19,228 nucleotides of DNA, from positions 1-19,228 of the forward strand of contig CANQSW010000011.1 of assembly GCA_947626615.1 (NCBI GenBank), given 5' to 3'. Source of the stretch: an uncultured Peptococcaceae bacterium (GTDB lineage: Bacteria; Bacillota; Dehalobacteriia; UBA4068; UBA4997). Position 1 is the first letter of the stretch. Each line of letters starts with the position of its first letter. The notes beneath the pieces were generated by a model. The model saw nothing but the letters and a program-made list of their open reading frames with translations, did no database searches and was not told where the DNA came from. Positions 6,930 to 15,505 of the stretch are shown piece after piece. The position numbers were made by a program, and so were the translations under genes.

Positions 6930-7337
6930 TCAGGCCCGCTGGCTGGTTTTGATACGCGCCATAGCGCGGCGCAGCGCCAGCTCCGCCCGCAGCACGTCCA
7001 AATCGGCGTCGTGCTTCTTCAGGCGATCCTCGGCCCTTTGTTTGGCCGCCTCGGCCCGGCTGACGTCGATCTCCTCCGCTTTTTCGGCTGAATCCGCCAG
7101 AATGATCACCACATTATCCTTGACCTCGGCAAAACCGCCGTGAACGGCCAGATAATGGTCAGCGCCGTTTCTGGTGTATTTCACGGTGCCGATCTCCAGC
7201 GTGGTCATCAGGGGCGCGTGGTTTTTCAACACGCCCATAGAACCTAAAGTCGCCGGCAGAGTCAACGCCGCCACGTTTTCCGACATCAAAAGGCCGGCTG
7301 GCGTTACGATATCCAGACGAATCACATCTTCAGCCAT
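6930..7337 (-). CDS. atpC: F1Fo ATP synthase epsilon subunit
   Basis: A 135-residue epsilon subunit of the F1 sector, part of the central stalk and an inhibitor of ATP hydrolysis. The N-terminal beta sandwich has TPAGLL, the GSMGVLKNHAPL loop and LAVHGGFAEV (family signature); the C-terminal part (about 90-135) is a charged two-helix region ending RRAMARIKTSQRA. Full family length. ATG 7337 lies 3 nt after the atpD stop, so the two are coupled, with a GGAAGGA-like site inside the end of atpD. It is the last gene before the terminator. Confidence 0.97.
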   Translation of the reverse strand: MAEDVIRLDIVTPAGLLMSENVAALTLPATLGSMGVLKNHAPLMTTLEIGTVKYTRNGADHYLAVHGGFAEVKDNVVIILADSAEKAEEIDVSRAEAAKQRAEDRLKKHDADLDVLRAELALRRAMARIKTSQRA

Positions 7338-7340
7338 AGC

Positions 7341-8738
7341 TTATGCACGTCCTTCCAGAACCTTCGCCTTCGCCACCGCTTCTTCGATCGTGCCGACCAT
7401 CAGGAAGGCCTGCTCCGGCAGGTGGTCATACTCGCCGGCCACGATAGCCTTGAAGTCCTGCACGGTCTTCTCCAGCGGCACGTAGACGCCGGGAGTGCCG
7501 GTGAACTGTTCGGCAACGTGGAAGGGCTGGCTCAGGAAACGCTGTATCCTTCTGGCGCGGCCGACCAGAACTTTCTGCTCCTCGGAAAGCTCGTCCATAC
7601 CCAGAATGGCGATGATATCCTGCAATTCCTTGTAGGTCTGCAAAATGCTCTGAACGTCGCGGGCCACTTTGTAATGCTCCTCGCCCACGATCTTGGGATC
7701 GAGCGAACGGGACGAAGAATCCAGCGGGTCCACGGCGGGATAAATGCCCATCTCGGAGATCGCGCGGTTAAGAACCGTGCGCGCGTCCAGGTGAGTGAAC
7801 GTGGTGGCCGGGGCCGGGTCGGTCAAGTCGTCGGCCGGCACGTAAATGGCCTGCACGGAAGTGATAGAGCCGTTCTTGGTGGAAGTGATGCGCTCCTGCA
7901 GCTGGCCCATTTCGGTGGCCAGAGTGGGCTGATAACCCACGGCGGAAGGCATACGGCCCAGCAAAGCGGACACCTCGGAGCCGGCCTGCGTGAAACGGAA
8001 GATGTTATCGATGAACAGCAGCACGTCCTGATGATCCTGATCGCGGAAGTGCTCCGCCAGCGTCAGGCCCGTCAGCGCCACGCGGAGACGCGCCCCCGGC
8101 GGTTCGTTCATCTGGCCAAAGACCAGCGCCGTTTTGTTGATAACGCCGGATTCGCTCATCTCGCCGTAAAGGTCGTTGCCCTCACGGGAACGTTCGCCCA
8201 CGCCCGCGAACACGGAATAGCCGCCGTGTTCCTGCGCGATGTTGTTGATAAGCTCCTGAATAAGTACCGTTTTGCCCACGCCGGCGCCGCCGAACAGGCC
8301 GATCTTGCCGCCCTTGGTGTAGGGCACCAGGAAGTCTACGACCTTGATGCCGGTCTCCAAAATTTCCGTGGAGGGGCTAAGCTCGGAGAACGGCGGGGCT
8401 TCCTTATGGATAGGAGAAGTTTCTTTATAGTCGCATTGCGGCTTGCCGTCGATCGGCTCGCCGATAACGTTGAACATACGGCCCAGCGTTGCTTCGCCCA
8501 CGGGGACGCTAACGGGAGCGCCGGTGTCGACGGCGTCCATACCGCGGCGCAGGCCGTCGGTGGAAGAAAGCGCCACGCAGCGCACGGCGTCGTTGCCCAG
8601 ATGCTGCATGACCTCCAGCGTCATGTGGATATCGCCGTCGTCGATCTTGATAGCGTTGTAGATAGCCGGCAAGTTGCCCGGGGGGAACTCAATATCGACG
8701 ATAGCGCCGATGATCTCTCTGATTTTTCCCTCTGCCAT
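7341..8738 (-). CDS. atpD: F1Fo ATP synthase beta subunit
   Basis: The 465-residue catalytic beta subunit. Walker A is GGAGVGKT (150-157), the catalytic glutamate is E182 in GERSREGNDL, the Walker B region is LLFIDNIFRFTQAGSE, and the DELSEEQ motif that contacts gamma is present. The RMPSAVGYQPTLATEMG segment is canonical. GAGGAGG lies 8 nt before ATG 8738. The gene is full length with no disruption. It follows atpG after a 47-nt gap that contains an AT-rich TATATATAG patch. Confidence 0.98.
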   Translation of the reverse strand: MAEGKIREIIGAIVDIEFPPGNLPAIYNAIKIDDGDIHMTLEVMQHLGNDAVRCVALSSTDGLRRGMDAVDTGAPVSVPVGEATLGRMFNVIGEPIDGKPQCDYKETSPIHKEAPPFSELSPSTEILETGIKVVDFLVPYTKGGKIGLFGGAGVGKTVLIQELINNIAQEHGGYSVFAGVGERSREGNDLYGEMSESGVINKTALVFGQMNEPPGARLRVALTGLTLAEHFRDQDHQDVLLFIDNIFRFTQAGSEVSALLGRMPSAVGYQPTLATEMGQLQERITSTKNGSITSVQAIYVPADDLTDPAPATTFTHLDARTVLNRAISEMGIYPAVDPLDSSSRSLDPKIVGEEHYKVARDVQSILQTYKELQDIIAILGMDELSEEQKVLVGRARRIQRFLSQPFHVAEQFTGTPGVYVPLEKTVQDFKAIVAGEYDHLPEQAFLMVGTIEEAVAKAKVLEGRA

Positions 8739-8785
8739 TATTTTTACCTCCTCAATAACAGGGTTGGATTACTATATATACCGCT

Positions 8786-9667
8786 TTATTCCAAAGCGGC
8801 AGCGCCGCTAACGATCTCAGTGATCTCCGTGGTGATCTGAGCCTGGCGGGCGCGGTTCAGCGCCAGCGTCAGCTTGTCGATCAGCTCGGAGGCGTTGTCG
8901 GTCGCCGAATCCATAGCCGTCATGCGGGCGCCATGCTCGCCGGCCTTGGATTCCAGAAGCAGACGGTAAATCGAGGAATCGACATATTTAGGCAAAATAA
9001 CGTCCAAAAGCTCTTTGCCGCCCGGTTCAAAAATATAATCGGTCTCCACGTGCGCGCTCTCCGCTTCCTCCGCCGCGCCGGCCGTCACCTGAATGGGCAG
9101 AACCTGCGCCACCGAGGGTATCTGCGTCAGCACCGACTGGAATTTGGAGTACACCACGTGGACTTCGTCAACCTCGCCGCTGAGATATTTCCGGATAACG
9201 TAATCGCTCAGCGCCTTACCCTGGCTGACGTTTGGCGTATCGCCGATGTTGGAGAACACGTCCATCACGTTAAACTGCGGGCGGGTGCGGAAATGCTCCC
9301 GGGCCTTGTTGCCGATCAGCAGCATCATCGCGTTCTGCCCCTCCGGGGCGGCTTTGATCTGCTCCTCGGCGAACCGCAGCAGGTTGATGTTGTAACCGCC
9401 GCAAAGGCCGCGGTCACCGGCGATCACGATATAAAGGGTGTTTTTGACCTCCTCGCGGGGCGTCAAAAACGGTGTGTCATATTGTTCGCCGCCGGAAAGC
9501 AGGTGATCCATGACCTCCTGAATCTTATCCGAATAAGGGCGGATAGCCACCAAAGTGCTCTGCGTTTTGCGAAGCTTGGCCGCCGAGACCATTTTCATGG
9601 CGCCGGTGATCTTCTTGGTGTTGGTCACGCTCTTAATACGGCGTCTGATATCACGCATATTTGCCAA
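8786..9667 (-). CDS. atpG: F1Fo ATP synthase gamma subunit
   Basis: The 293-residue rotor shaft subunit. The N-terminal helix (MRDIRRRIKSVTNTKKITGAM) and the C-terminal helix (LNRARQAQITTEITEIVSGA) are the paired coiled coil of gamma; GDRGLCGGYN is the conserved loop after the first strand. The start is taken as TTG 9667, giving MANMRDIRRRI, because this matches the family N terminus (MASLRDIK in Bacillus) and GGTGAG is 6 nt upstream; the next ATG (9658) is too far from that site. It lies 41 nt from the atpA stop. Confidence 0.96.
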   Translation of the reverse strand: MANMRDIRRRIKSVTNTKKITGAMKMVSAAKLRKTQSTLVAIRPYSDKIQEVMDHLLSGGEQYDTPFLTPREEVKNTLYIVIAGDRGLCGGYNINLLRFAEEQIKAAPEGQNAMMLLIGNKAREHFRTRPQFNVMDVFSNIGDTPNVSQGKALSDYVIRKYLSGEVDEVHVVYSKFQSVLTQIPSVAQVLPIQVTAGAAEEAESAHVETDYIFEPGGKELLDVILPKYVDSSIYRLLLESKAGEHGARMTAMDSATDNASELIDKLTLALNRARQAQITTEITEIVSGAAALE

Positions 9668-9708
9668 AGTGATCTCACCACCTTTACGCTGTATTCAAAC
9701 AGCCGCTC

Positions 9709-11214
<1,506 letters not shown>

Positions 11215-11274
11215 AATATTCACCCCTCTATTGTTCTTGTTCTTAAAAAATCAACCAAACGCCGCGCGTGGGGG

Positions 11275-11811
11275 TCATTCCACCGAAAGCGTCTGTTTAA
11301 GCGCGTTAAGCTGATGCAGCAGGCTGGCGTCGTAAACGACGTCGTCGATCTGCAGCCGAAGGCCGCCGATCATTTCCTTATCGATAGCCGTCTTCAGGCG
11401 GACGTGGCCGCCCAGCTTCTGCTCCAGGCTCTGCTGCAGGCGGACGCTTTCGGCCTCCTCCAGCGGAACAGCCGTATAGACCAGCACCTGACGGATACCG
11501 GCGGCTTCGTCGCAAAGATCGTCATAGCCGGCCACGATCTGCGGGATAGAATTCTCGCGGTCCTTGTCCAGCGTGACGAAGATGAAATTCTTTACGTCAT
11601 CGGCAAAATCACCGAAAACCTGTTCGATGATCTGCTTCTTCGCCGAGACAGGCACCAGCTTGCCGCAAAACAAGCCGTTAAACTCAGCGTCTTCCTCCAG
11701 CTCGGCCACAAAGCGATGCAGCTGGTCGCCAAACTCCTGCACCTGCTGCTTTTCCACAGCCAGGTCATAGAGAGCCTTGGCGTAACGCTGAGGCATACCG
11801 CCCCTAATCAT
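11275..11811 (-). CDS. atpH: F1Fo ATP synthase delta subunit
   Basis: A 178-residue delta subunit (OSCP), which ties the peripheral stalk to the top of F1. RYAKALYDLAVE near the N terminus and the C-terminal LRLQIDDVVYDASLLHQLNAL, with its I(D/G)xxxxDxS-like pattern, are family marks. Two starts are possible: ATG 11811 (used here), with AGAGGTG 7 nt upstream and an 8-nt overlap with atpF, or ATG 11796, just after the atpF stop with a purine run too close. Either gives a normal length. Confidence 0.94.
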   Translation of the reverse strand: MIRGGMPQRYAKALYDLAVEKQQVQEFGDQLHRFVAELEEDAEFNGLFCGKLVPVSAKKQIIEQVFGDFADDVKNFIFVTLDKDRENSIPQIVAGYDDLCDEAAGIRQVLVYTAVPLEEAESVRLQQSLEQKLGGHVRLKTAIDKEMIGGLRLQIDDVVYDASLLHQLNALKQTLSVE

Positions 11812-12289
11812 TTTGCGCCACCTCTGCAATATACTTGTCTACCAGCGCCATATGCTGCTGGTCGGACATATTCTCGGAAAGCAGACGGCCCGCCACGGCC
11901 ACCACCATATCCGCCACCTCGCCCTTGATGCTGGCGATGGCTTCGGTCTTTTCCTTGGCGATCTCGGCCTGAGCGCGCTCCAGCATACTGTCGGCGGACT
12001 GCTTGGCCTGCGCCAAAATATCCTCCTTGACGGCTTCGGCGCTCTGCTGCGCTTCGTCGATGATAGCTTTGGCTTCGCGCCGGGCGTTGGCGATATCCTC
12101 CGCCAGCTTGGCGCTCATCTGCTCGGCTTCCTTGCGGGCAGCCTCGGCTTTTTCCAGGTTCTCGTCGATAACAGCCTGGCGGCTGTCGATCATGCCGATG
12201 ACCGGCTTCCAGCCGAATTTATATAATATAGCCATGAGCACCACGAAGTTGATCATGGCAAACCCAAATTCGTATACGTTAAACTCCAT
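11804..12289 (-). CDS. atpF: F1Fo ATP synthase b subunit
   Basis: A 161-residue peripheral stalk subunit. One N-terminal membrane helix (about 8-25, FGFAMINFVVLMAILYKFGW) is followed by a long Ala/Glu/Lys-rich coiled coil typical of subunit b (REAKAIIDEAQQSAEAVK region), ending near the delta-binding tail. A single b gene is present, so the stalk is a homodimer rather than b/b'. GGAGG lies about 11 nt before ATG 12289. It follows atpE after a gap of about 90 nt holding a strong stem-loop, and overlaps atpH. Confidence 0.97.
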   Translation of the reverse strand: MEFNVYEFGFAMINFVVLMAILYKFGWKPVIGMIDSRQAVIDENLEKAEAARKEAEQMSAKLAEDIANARREAKAIIDEAQQSAEAVKEDILAQAKQSADSMLERAQAEIAKEKTEAIASIKGEVADMVVAVAGRLLSENMSDQQHMALVDKYIAEVAQND

Positions 12290-12327
12290 ATGGGGAACAT
12301 CCTCCTCTCGTGATCAGACCCCCGCCG

Positions 12328-12350
12328 GAAGGGCGGCCTGGCCGCCCTTC
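12328..12350 (-). repeat. Intercistronic GC-rich stem-loop between atpE and atpF
   Basis: A near-perfect palindrome (GAAGGGCGGCC, one base, then its complement) forms a 9-10 bp GC stem with a tiny loop. No U tract follows on the minus strand, so it is not a terminator. It lies 31 nt past the atpE stop and 38 nt before the atpF start. It could stabilise the atpE message end or slow entry into atpF. Confidence 0.7.
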
Positions 12351-12380
12351 TGCAAATAGCCGGGGTCATAACGGCCGTCA

Positions 12381-12614
12381 TCAGATTTTGCCGATAATCA
12401 TAAACGCGATCAGCAAACCGTAGATGGTCAATGCTTCCAACAATGCCATTGCCAGAATCATAGCCGTACGAATGTCACCCGCAGCCTCAGGCTGACGAGC
12501 GATGCTCTCCATAGCCGCAGCGCCAACCTTGCCCTGGCTGTATGCCGGGAAAATGCTGGCAATGCCGATGGCCAATGCAGCCGCTAAAGCGACGATTGCT
12601 TCTGCCATACCCAT
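12381..12614 (-). CDS. atpE: F1Fo ATP synthase c subunit (ring proteolipid)
   Basis: A 77-residue hairpin of two membrane helices that forms the rotor ring. The polar loop is SIARQPEA (37-44) and the ion-carrying glutamate is E60 in LLEALTIYG. Q27 and Y65 correspond to Q32 and Y70 of the Na+ ring of Ilyobacter, but A61 replaces the Na+-ligand serine (S66), so proton use is more likely, though unproven. The first helix, usually rich in GxGxGxG, reads S20-I-F22-P-A24-Y-S26. ATG 12614 is chosen because AAAGGGGG lies about 9 nt upstream; an in-frame ATG at 12608 would give 75 residues. The upstream AT-rich leader may raise its translation. Confidence 0.97.
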   Translation of the reverse strand: MGMAEAIVALAAALAIGIASIFPAYSQGKVGAAAMESIARQPEAAGDIRTAMILAMALLEALTIYGLLIAFMIIGKI

Positions 12615-12645
12615 TCCGATAAACCCCCTTTCCAAACCCGGCCGC

Positions 12646-12705
12646 AAAATTCTGCCGAATTTTAGACTTTATTAAAATAATTGAAACGAGAAAACTTTGT
12701 TTGAA
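12646..12705 (-). promoter_or_regulatory. AT-rich leader upstream of atpE
   Basis: Between atpB and atpE the GC-rich operon breaks into an A/T-rich stretch (about 12659-12705) plus a 7-bp inverted repeat, AAAATTC/GAATTTT (12646-12652 and 12657-12663). A U/A-rich leader before atpE is known in E. coli as a translation enhancer that supplies the many c copies needed. The same role is inferred here. Confidence 0.45.
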
Positions 12706-12713
12706 CGGCGGCT

Positions 12714-13388
12714 TTATTCCTCTTCTGCCGTAGCCTCTTCGATGTAGATCGAAGACAGCATGGTGAACACCAGCGCCTGGATAAAGCCGAACAAAAGGCT
12801 CAGCCCCATGATGATGATGGGAGCGAGCAGCGGAATCAGCTCGCTGATCTTCTCCAGCACCGTTTCTTCGCCGTAGATATTGCCGTATAGACGCAAAGAG
12901 AGCGACAACGGGTGGATAACTTCTTCCAGCAGCAGCAACGGCAGCATGAAGAACACCGGTTTGACGAAATGGGCCGGATAATGGATACCGTTATACTTGA
13001 AGCCGCCGATTTGAACGGTCAAGAACGTGATTATCGCCAGACCCACCGTCGTGCCAAGGTGGCCCGTCGGCGGCTGAAAACCGGGTATCTTGCCCGCGCC
13101 GGGCAGAAGGCCGCTGTAATTTGAGAACAAAATGAACAGAAACAGCGTCCCCAGGACCGGCAAAAAGGCCGTCGCCCTTTTCTTGCCCAAGATCTGAGCG
13201 AAGAAATCCCGCAGCCCTCCGACGATATACTCCAGAGCTTTTTGACCCCGCCCCGGATTTTTCACCTTCAGGTTGCGCGTGCCTAAAATTGCGATCAGGC
13301 TGAGGATCACGGTAATGGCAAGCGAGGTGGTCATTACGCTGGTCACCTGGATCGGGCCGATTTCAAACAAAGCACCGCCATGCGACAT
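12714..13388 (-). CDS. atpB: F1Fo ATP synthase a subunit
   Basis: A 224-residue membrane stator that forms the ion half-channels against the c ring. The essential arginine is R166 in LSLSLRLYGNIYGEE. Five or more hydrophobic segments are visible, with the NPGRGQKALEYIV cytoplasmic segment typical of Firmicutes after the first helix. SNYSGLLPG (89-97) is conserved. The tail ends in a run of glutamates. AAAGGAGG lies 7 nt before ATG 13388. The gene is complete. Confidence 0.97.
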   Translation of the reverse strand: MSHGGALFEIGPIQVTSVMTTSLAITVILSLIAILGTRNLKVKNPGRGQKALEYIVGGLRDFFAQILGKKRATAFLPVLGTLFLFILFSNYSGLLPGAGKIPGFQPPTGHLGTTVGLAIITFLTVQIGGFKYNGIHYPAHFVKPVFFMLPLLLLEEVIHPLSLSLRLYGNIYGEETVLEKISELIPLLAPIIIMGLSLLFGFIQALVFTMLSSIYIEEATAEEE

Positions 13389-13511
13389 AAACCTGCCTCC
13401 TTTCCTTGCAAACTTTTATAAATGAAAAGCCAAAACTTTACATTCAACCAGAATTACCGCGCCCTGGCGCCAAACCGGCAAAAGGGCAAAATTTTTTGGC
13501 CGCCTCGGCTG

Positions 13512-13862
13512 CTATTTCGCCTTGCGGCGCACGCTGAGCCGCACGATCAAGATCTGCGAAAGCAGCGCCAGCACGATGCCGGCGGAGAGCATGATGATCT
13601 CCCAGCGGTAGGGCAGCCAGCCCCGGCACAGAAACAGCAGCAGCAGTATCACTACGTTCAGCACGTATTTGCCGATGAAAAACCGCATTATGTAGCTGTT
13701 CTGGCGTTTGTTGACGGCGTTGAAGTCCTCGCCGGCGGCCAGTTCGCTTTTGGCCCGCTTCTCCGCCCGTTTCAGCCCGGCGAAGAAAAACGCCACCTCC
13801 AGCAGCGCCCAAACGACGCCGGCCGCGCCGCCCAATAAAATCGAAAACAGGATCTCCTGCAT
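13512..13862 (-). CDS. atpI: ATP synthase subunit I (AtpI-like)
   Basis: A 116-residue membrane protein with hydrophobic segments near 4-28, 60-80 and 88-108, and a charged loop (KRAEKRAKSELAAGED) between the first two. Position directly before atpB, size and topology fit the ATP synthase I family, whose members help assemble the c ring. Sequence signatures of this family are weak, so the call leans on context. ATG 13862 is used, with GGAG 7 nt upstream; a TTG two codons earlier is possible. It is the first gene behind the internal promoter at 13939-13967. Confidence 0.8.
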   Translation of the reverse strand: MQEILFSILLGGAAGVVWALLEVAFFFAGLKRAEKRAKSELAAGEDFNAVNKRQNSYIMRFFIGKYVLNVVILLLLFLCRGWLPYRWEIIMLSAGIVLALLSQILIVRLSVRRKAK

Positions 13863-13889
13863 GATCAAGCTCCATCAATCACGGATAAC

Positions 13890-13927
13890 GGCGGGTATTT
13901 TTGCAAAATATTGCAGATTGACCCACC
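13890..13927 (-). promoter_or_regulatory. Structured leader hairpin of the atpI-atpC transcript
   Basis: In the roughly 70-nt leader after the internal promoter, GGTGGGT pairs with ACCCGCC (13921-13927 with 13890-13896, one G-U pair) and encloses a second stem TGCAA/TTGCA (13911-13915 with 13902-13906) with a 4-nt loop. No U tract follows, so it is not a terminator. It could affect mRNA stability or translation of atpI. Confidence 0.4.
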
Positions 13928-13938
13928 TTGCTGTTTAT

Positions 13939-13967
13939 ATTATACAGAAAACCCGGTTAAAACGCAA
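13939..13967 (-). promoter_or_regulatory. Internal sigma-A promoter of the atpI-atpC operon
   Basis: On the minus strand a perfect TATAAT (13944-13939) lies 17 bp after TTGCGT (13967-13962), in an AT-rich 133-nt gap between atpZ and atpI. The -35 is only half consensus, but the -10 and spacing are ideal. Transcription would start near 13932. Confidence 0.75.
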
Positions 13968-13995
13968 GAGTTAATTGCCGGATCGGACAAGTTTT

Positions 13996-14364
13996 TTATT
14001 CGTCCCGCCGCTGCCGCCCGGCCCGCTCTTTTTGCTCCGCCGCGGCGATCAGCCGGCGCTGCCTTCTGTCCTGCCGCATCACGTCGCGGTAAAGCATGAT
14101 AAATGAATAAATTATGACCGCCAAAATGATAAAAAGCGCGGCGTAGCCCGTGCCGCCGAAAAAGCGCCGGTCTATCCAGCCGCCCAGCCAGAAGCCCAGC
14201 ACCCCCACGCGCACGGCAAAGCTCGTGCCAAAAGCCAGCATGGCCTGCCAGGAGCCTGCGCCCGTGCCGTGCAGCGCGGCTTTGGCCTTAGCGGAAAGCG
14301 GCCCCGGCTGAGCCGGGGCTGTTTCTTCAATATTATGCGGTTTTTTGCGCTGCTCTTCCGGCAT
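13996..14364 (-). CDS. atpZ: AtpZ/AtpI-family small membrane protein
   Basis: A 122-residue protein with a disordered N terminus (1-38), two membrane helices (about 39-64 and 73-92) and a basic C-terminal tail. The sequence AVRVGVLGFWLGGWIDRRF matches the AtpZ pattern, in which a hydrophobic helix ends in G(x)xxDR. AtpZ has been linked with AtpI in ATP synthase assembly and in divalent cation supply in Bacillus. AGGGAG lies about 8 nt before ATG 14364. It begins 15 nt after the wecB stop and is separated from atpI by a gap with its own promoter, so it may be expressed with the glyA-wecB group as well. Confidence 0.8.
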   Translation of the reverse strand: MPEEQRKKPHNIEETAPAQPGPLSAKAKAALHGTGAGSWQAMLAFGTSFAVRVGVLGFWLGGWIDRRFFGGTGYAALFIILAVIIYSFIMLYRDVMRQDRRQRRLIAAAEQKERAGRQRRDE

Positions 14365-14379
14365 AAAAACGTCTCCCTT

Positions 14380-15498
14380 TTAGAGCCGGCTCGCCAAAAT
14401 ATCACGGATACGCTCCGCCGCCCGGCCGTCGCCGTAGGGGTTGGCGGCGTGGGCCATCGCCTGATAGACCGCGTCGTCCGTCAAAAGCTCGCGGATACCC
14501 TGATACACGGGCTCGCCCTTGTTGCCGATCAGCCGGGCCGTGCCCGCCGCTATCGCCTCGGGGCGCTCCGTCACCTCGCGCAGCACCAGCACGGGCTTGC
14601 CCAGCGCCGGGGCTTCCTCCTGCATACCGCCGGAATCCGTGACCACCAGATAAGCCCGGCTCATCAGCTGGCTGAACGGGCGGTATTCCAGCGGCTCGAT
14701 CAGATGCACGTTCGGCACGCCGCCCAATATTTCCGCCGCCAGCTCGCGCACCAGCGGGTTCTTATGCACCGGGCAGACGACCTCCAGATCGCCGGCAAAT
14801 TCCGCCGCCAGCCGCCGCACCGCGCCGAAGATCTCGCGCATGGGCCGGCCCCAGTTTTCGCGCCGGTGGCAGGTCAACAGCAGGATACGCTTGCTCCAAT
14901 CCACCGGGGCGTCGATATATTCCGCCAGCTCGCAGCCCGCCGCCACGGTTTGCAGCAGCGCGTCGATCACCGTGTTGCCGGTGACGAAAATATTCGCGTC
15001 CGCCACGCCGGAGGCCAGCAGATTCTGCCGCGCCGTCTCCGTCGGGGCAAAATGATAATCCGCCAGCACGCCCGTAAGCCGGCGGTTTATCTCCTCCGGA
15101 TAGGGGGCGTATTTGTCGCCGGTGCGCAGCCCCGCCTCCACGTGGCCCACCGGTATCTGCTCGTAAAACGCCGCCAGAGCGCCCGCGAACGTCGTCGTGG
15201 TGTCGCCGTGCACCAGCACCACGTCCGGCTTTTCCGCCGCGATGATCTCCTGCAGGCCGCGCAGGGCCCGCCCCGTGATATCGGAAAGCGTCTGGCCGTG
15301 CCGCATCATGTTCAGGTCGTAGTCCGCGTTGATATCGAAACATTCCAGCACCTGATCCAGCATCTCGCGGTGCTGGGCGGTGACGGCCACTTTGGCCAAA
15401 AAGCGCGCGTCGTTTTGCAGCGCCTTCACCAAGGGCGCCATTTTTATCGCCTCCGGCCGGGTGCCGAAGACCAACAATATCTTTTTCTGTGCCTGCAT
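14380..15498 (-). CDS. wecB: UDP-N-acetylglucosamine 2-epimerase (non-hydrolysing)
   Basis: A 372-residue cytoplasmic enzyme that converts UDP-GlcNAc to UDP-ManNAc, the precursor for teichoic-acid linkage units and other wall polymers. It has GTRPEAIKMAPL (12-23), HGDTTTT (97-103), HVEAGLRTG (119-127), HRRENWG (211-217) and the UDP-binding DSGGMQEEAP (288-297), all standard. Length matches the family. Its place between glyA and the atp genes is the same as mnaA in Bacillus. GAGG lies about 7 nt before ATG 15498. It is 7 nt downstream of the dCMP deaminase gene. Confidence 0.96.
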   Translation of the reverse strand: MQAQKKILLVFGTRPEAIKMAPLVKALQNDARFLAKVAVTAQHREMLDQVLECFDINADYDLNMMRHGQTLSDITGRALRGLQEIIAAEKPDVVLVHGDTTTTFAGALAAFYEQIPVGHVEAGLRTGDKYAPYPEEINRRLTGVLADYHFAPTETARQNLLASGVADANIFVTGNTVIDALLQTVAAGCELAEYIDAPVDWSKRILLLTCHRRENWGRPMREIFGAVRRLAAEFAGDLEVVCPVHKNPLVRELAAEILGGVPNVHLIEPLEYRPFSQLMSRAYLVVTDSGGMQEEAPALGKPVLVLREVTERPEAIAAGTARLIGNKGEPVYQGIRELLTDDAVYQAMAHAANPYGDGRAAERIRDILASRL

Positions 15499-15505
15499 AT
15501 GAACC

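Noticed and set aside
11224..11274. GAACAAGAACAA direct repeat before atpA
   Set aside because: Two 6-base copies in a short A-rich gap are likely chance and match no known site.
12328..12350. Terminator between atpE and atpF
   Set aside because: The hairpin has no U tract on the minus strand and would cut the operon before five essential subunits.
12381..12614. Na+-translocating ATP synthase
   Set aside because: The serine ligand after the key glutamate is alanine; Q27 and Y65 alone are not sufficient evidence.
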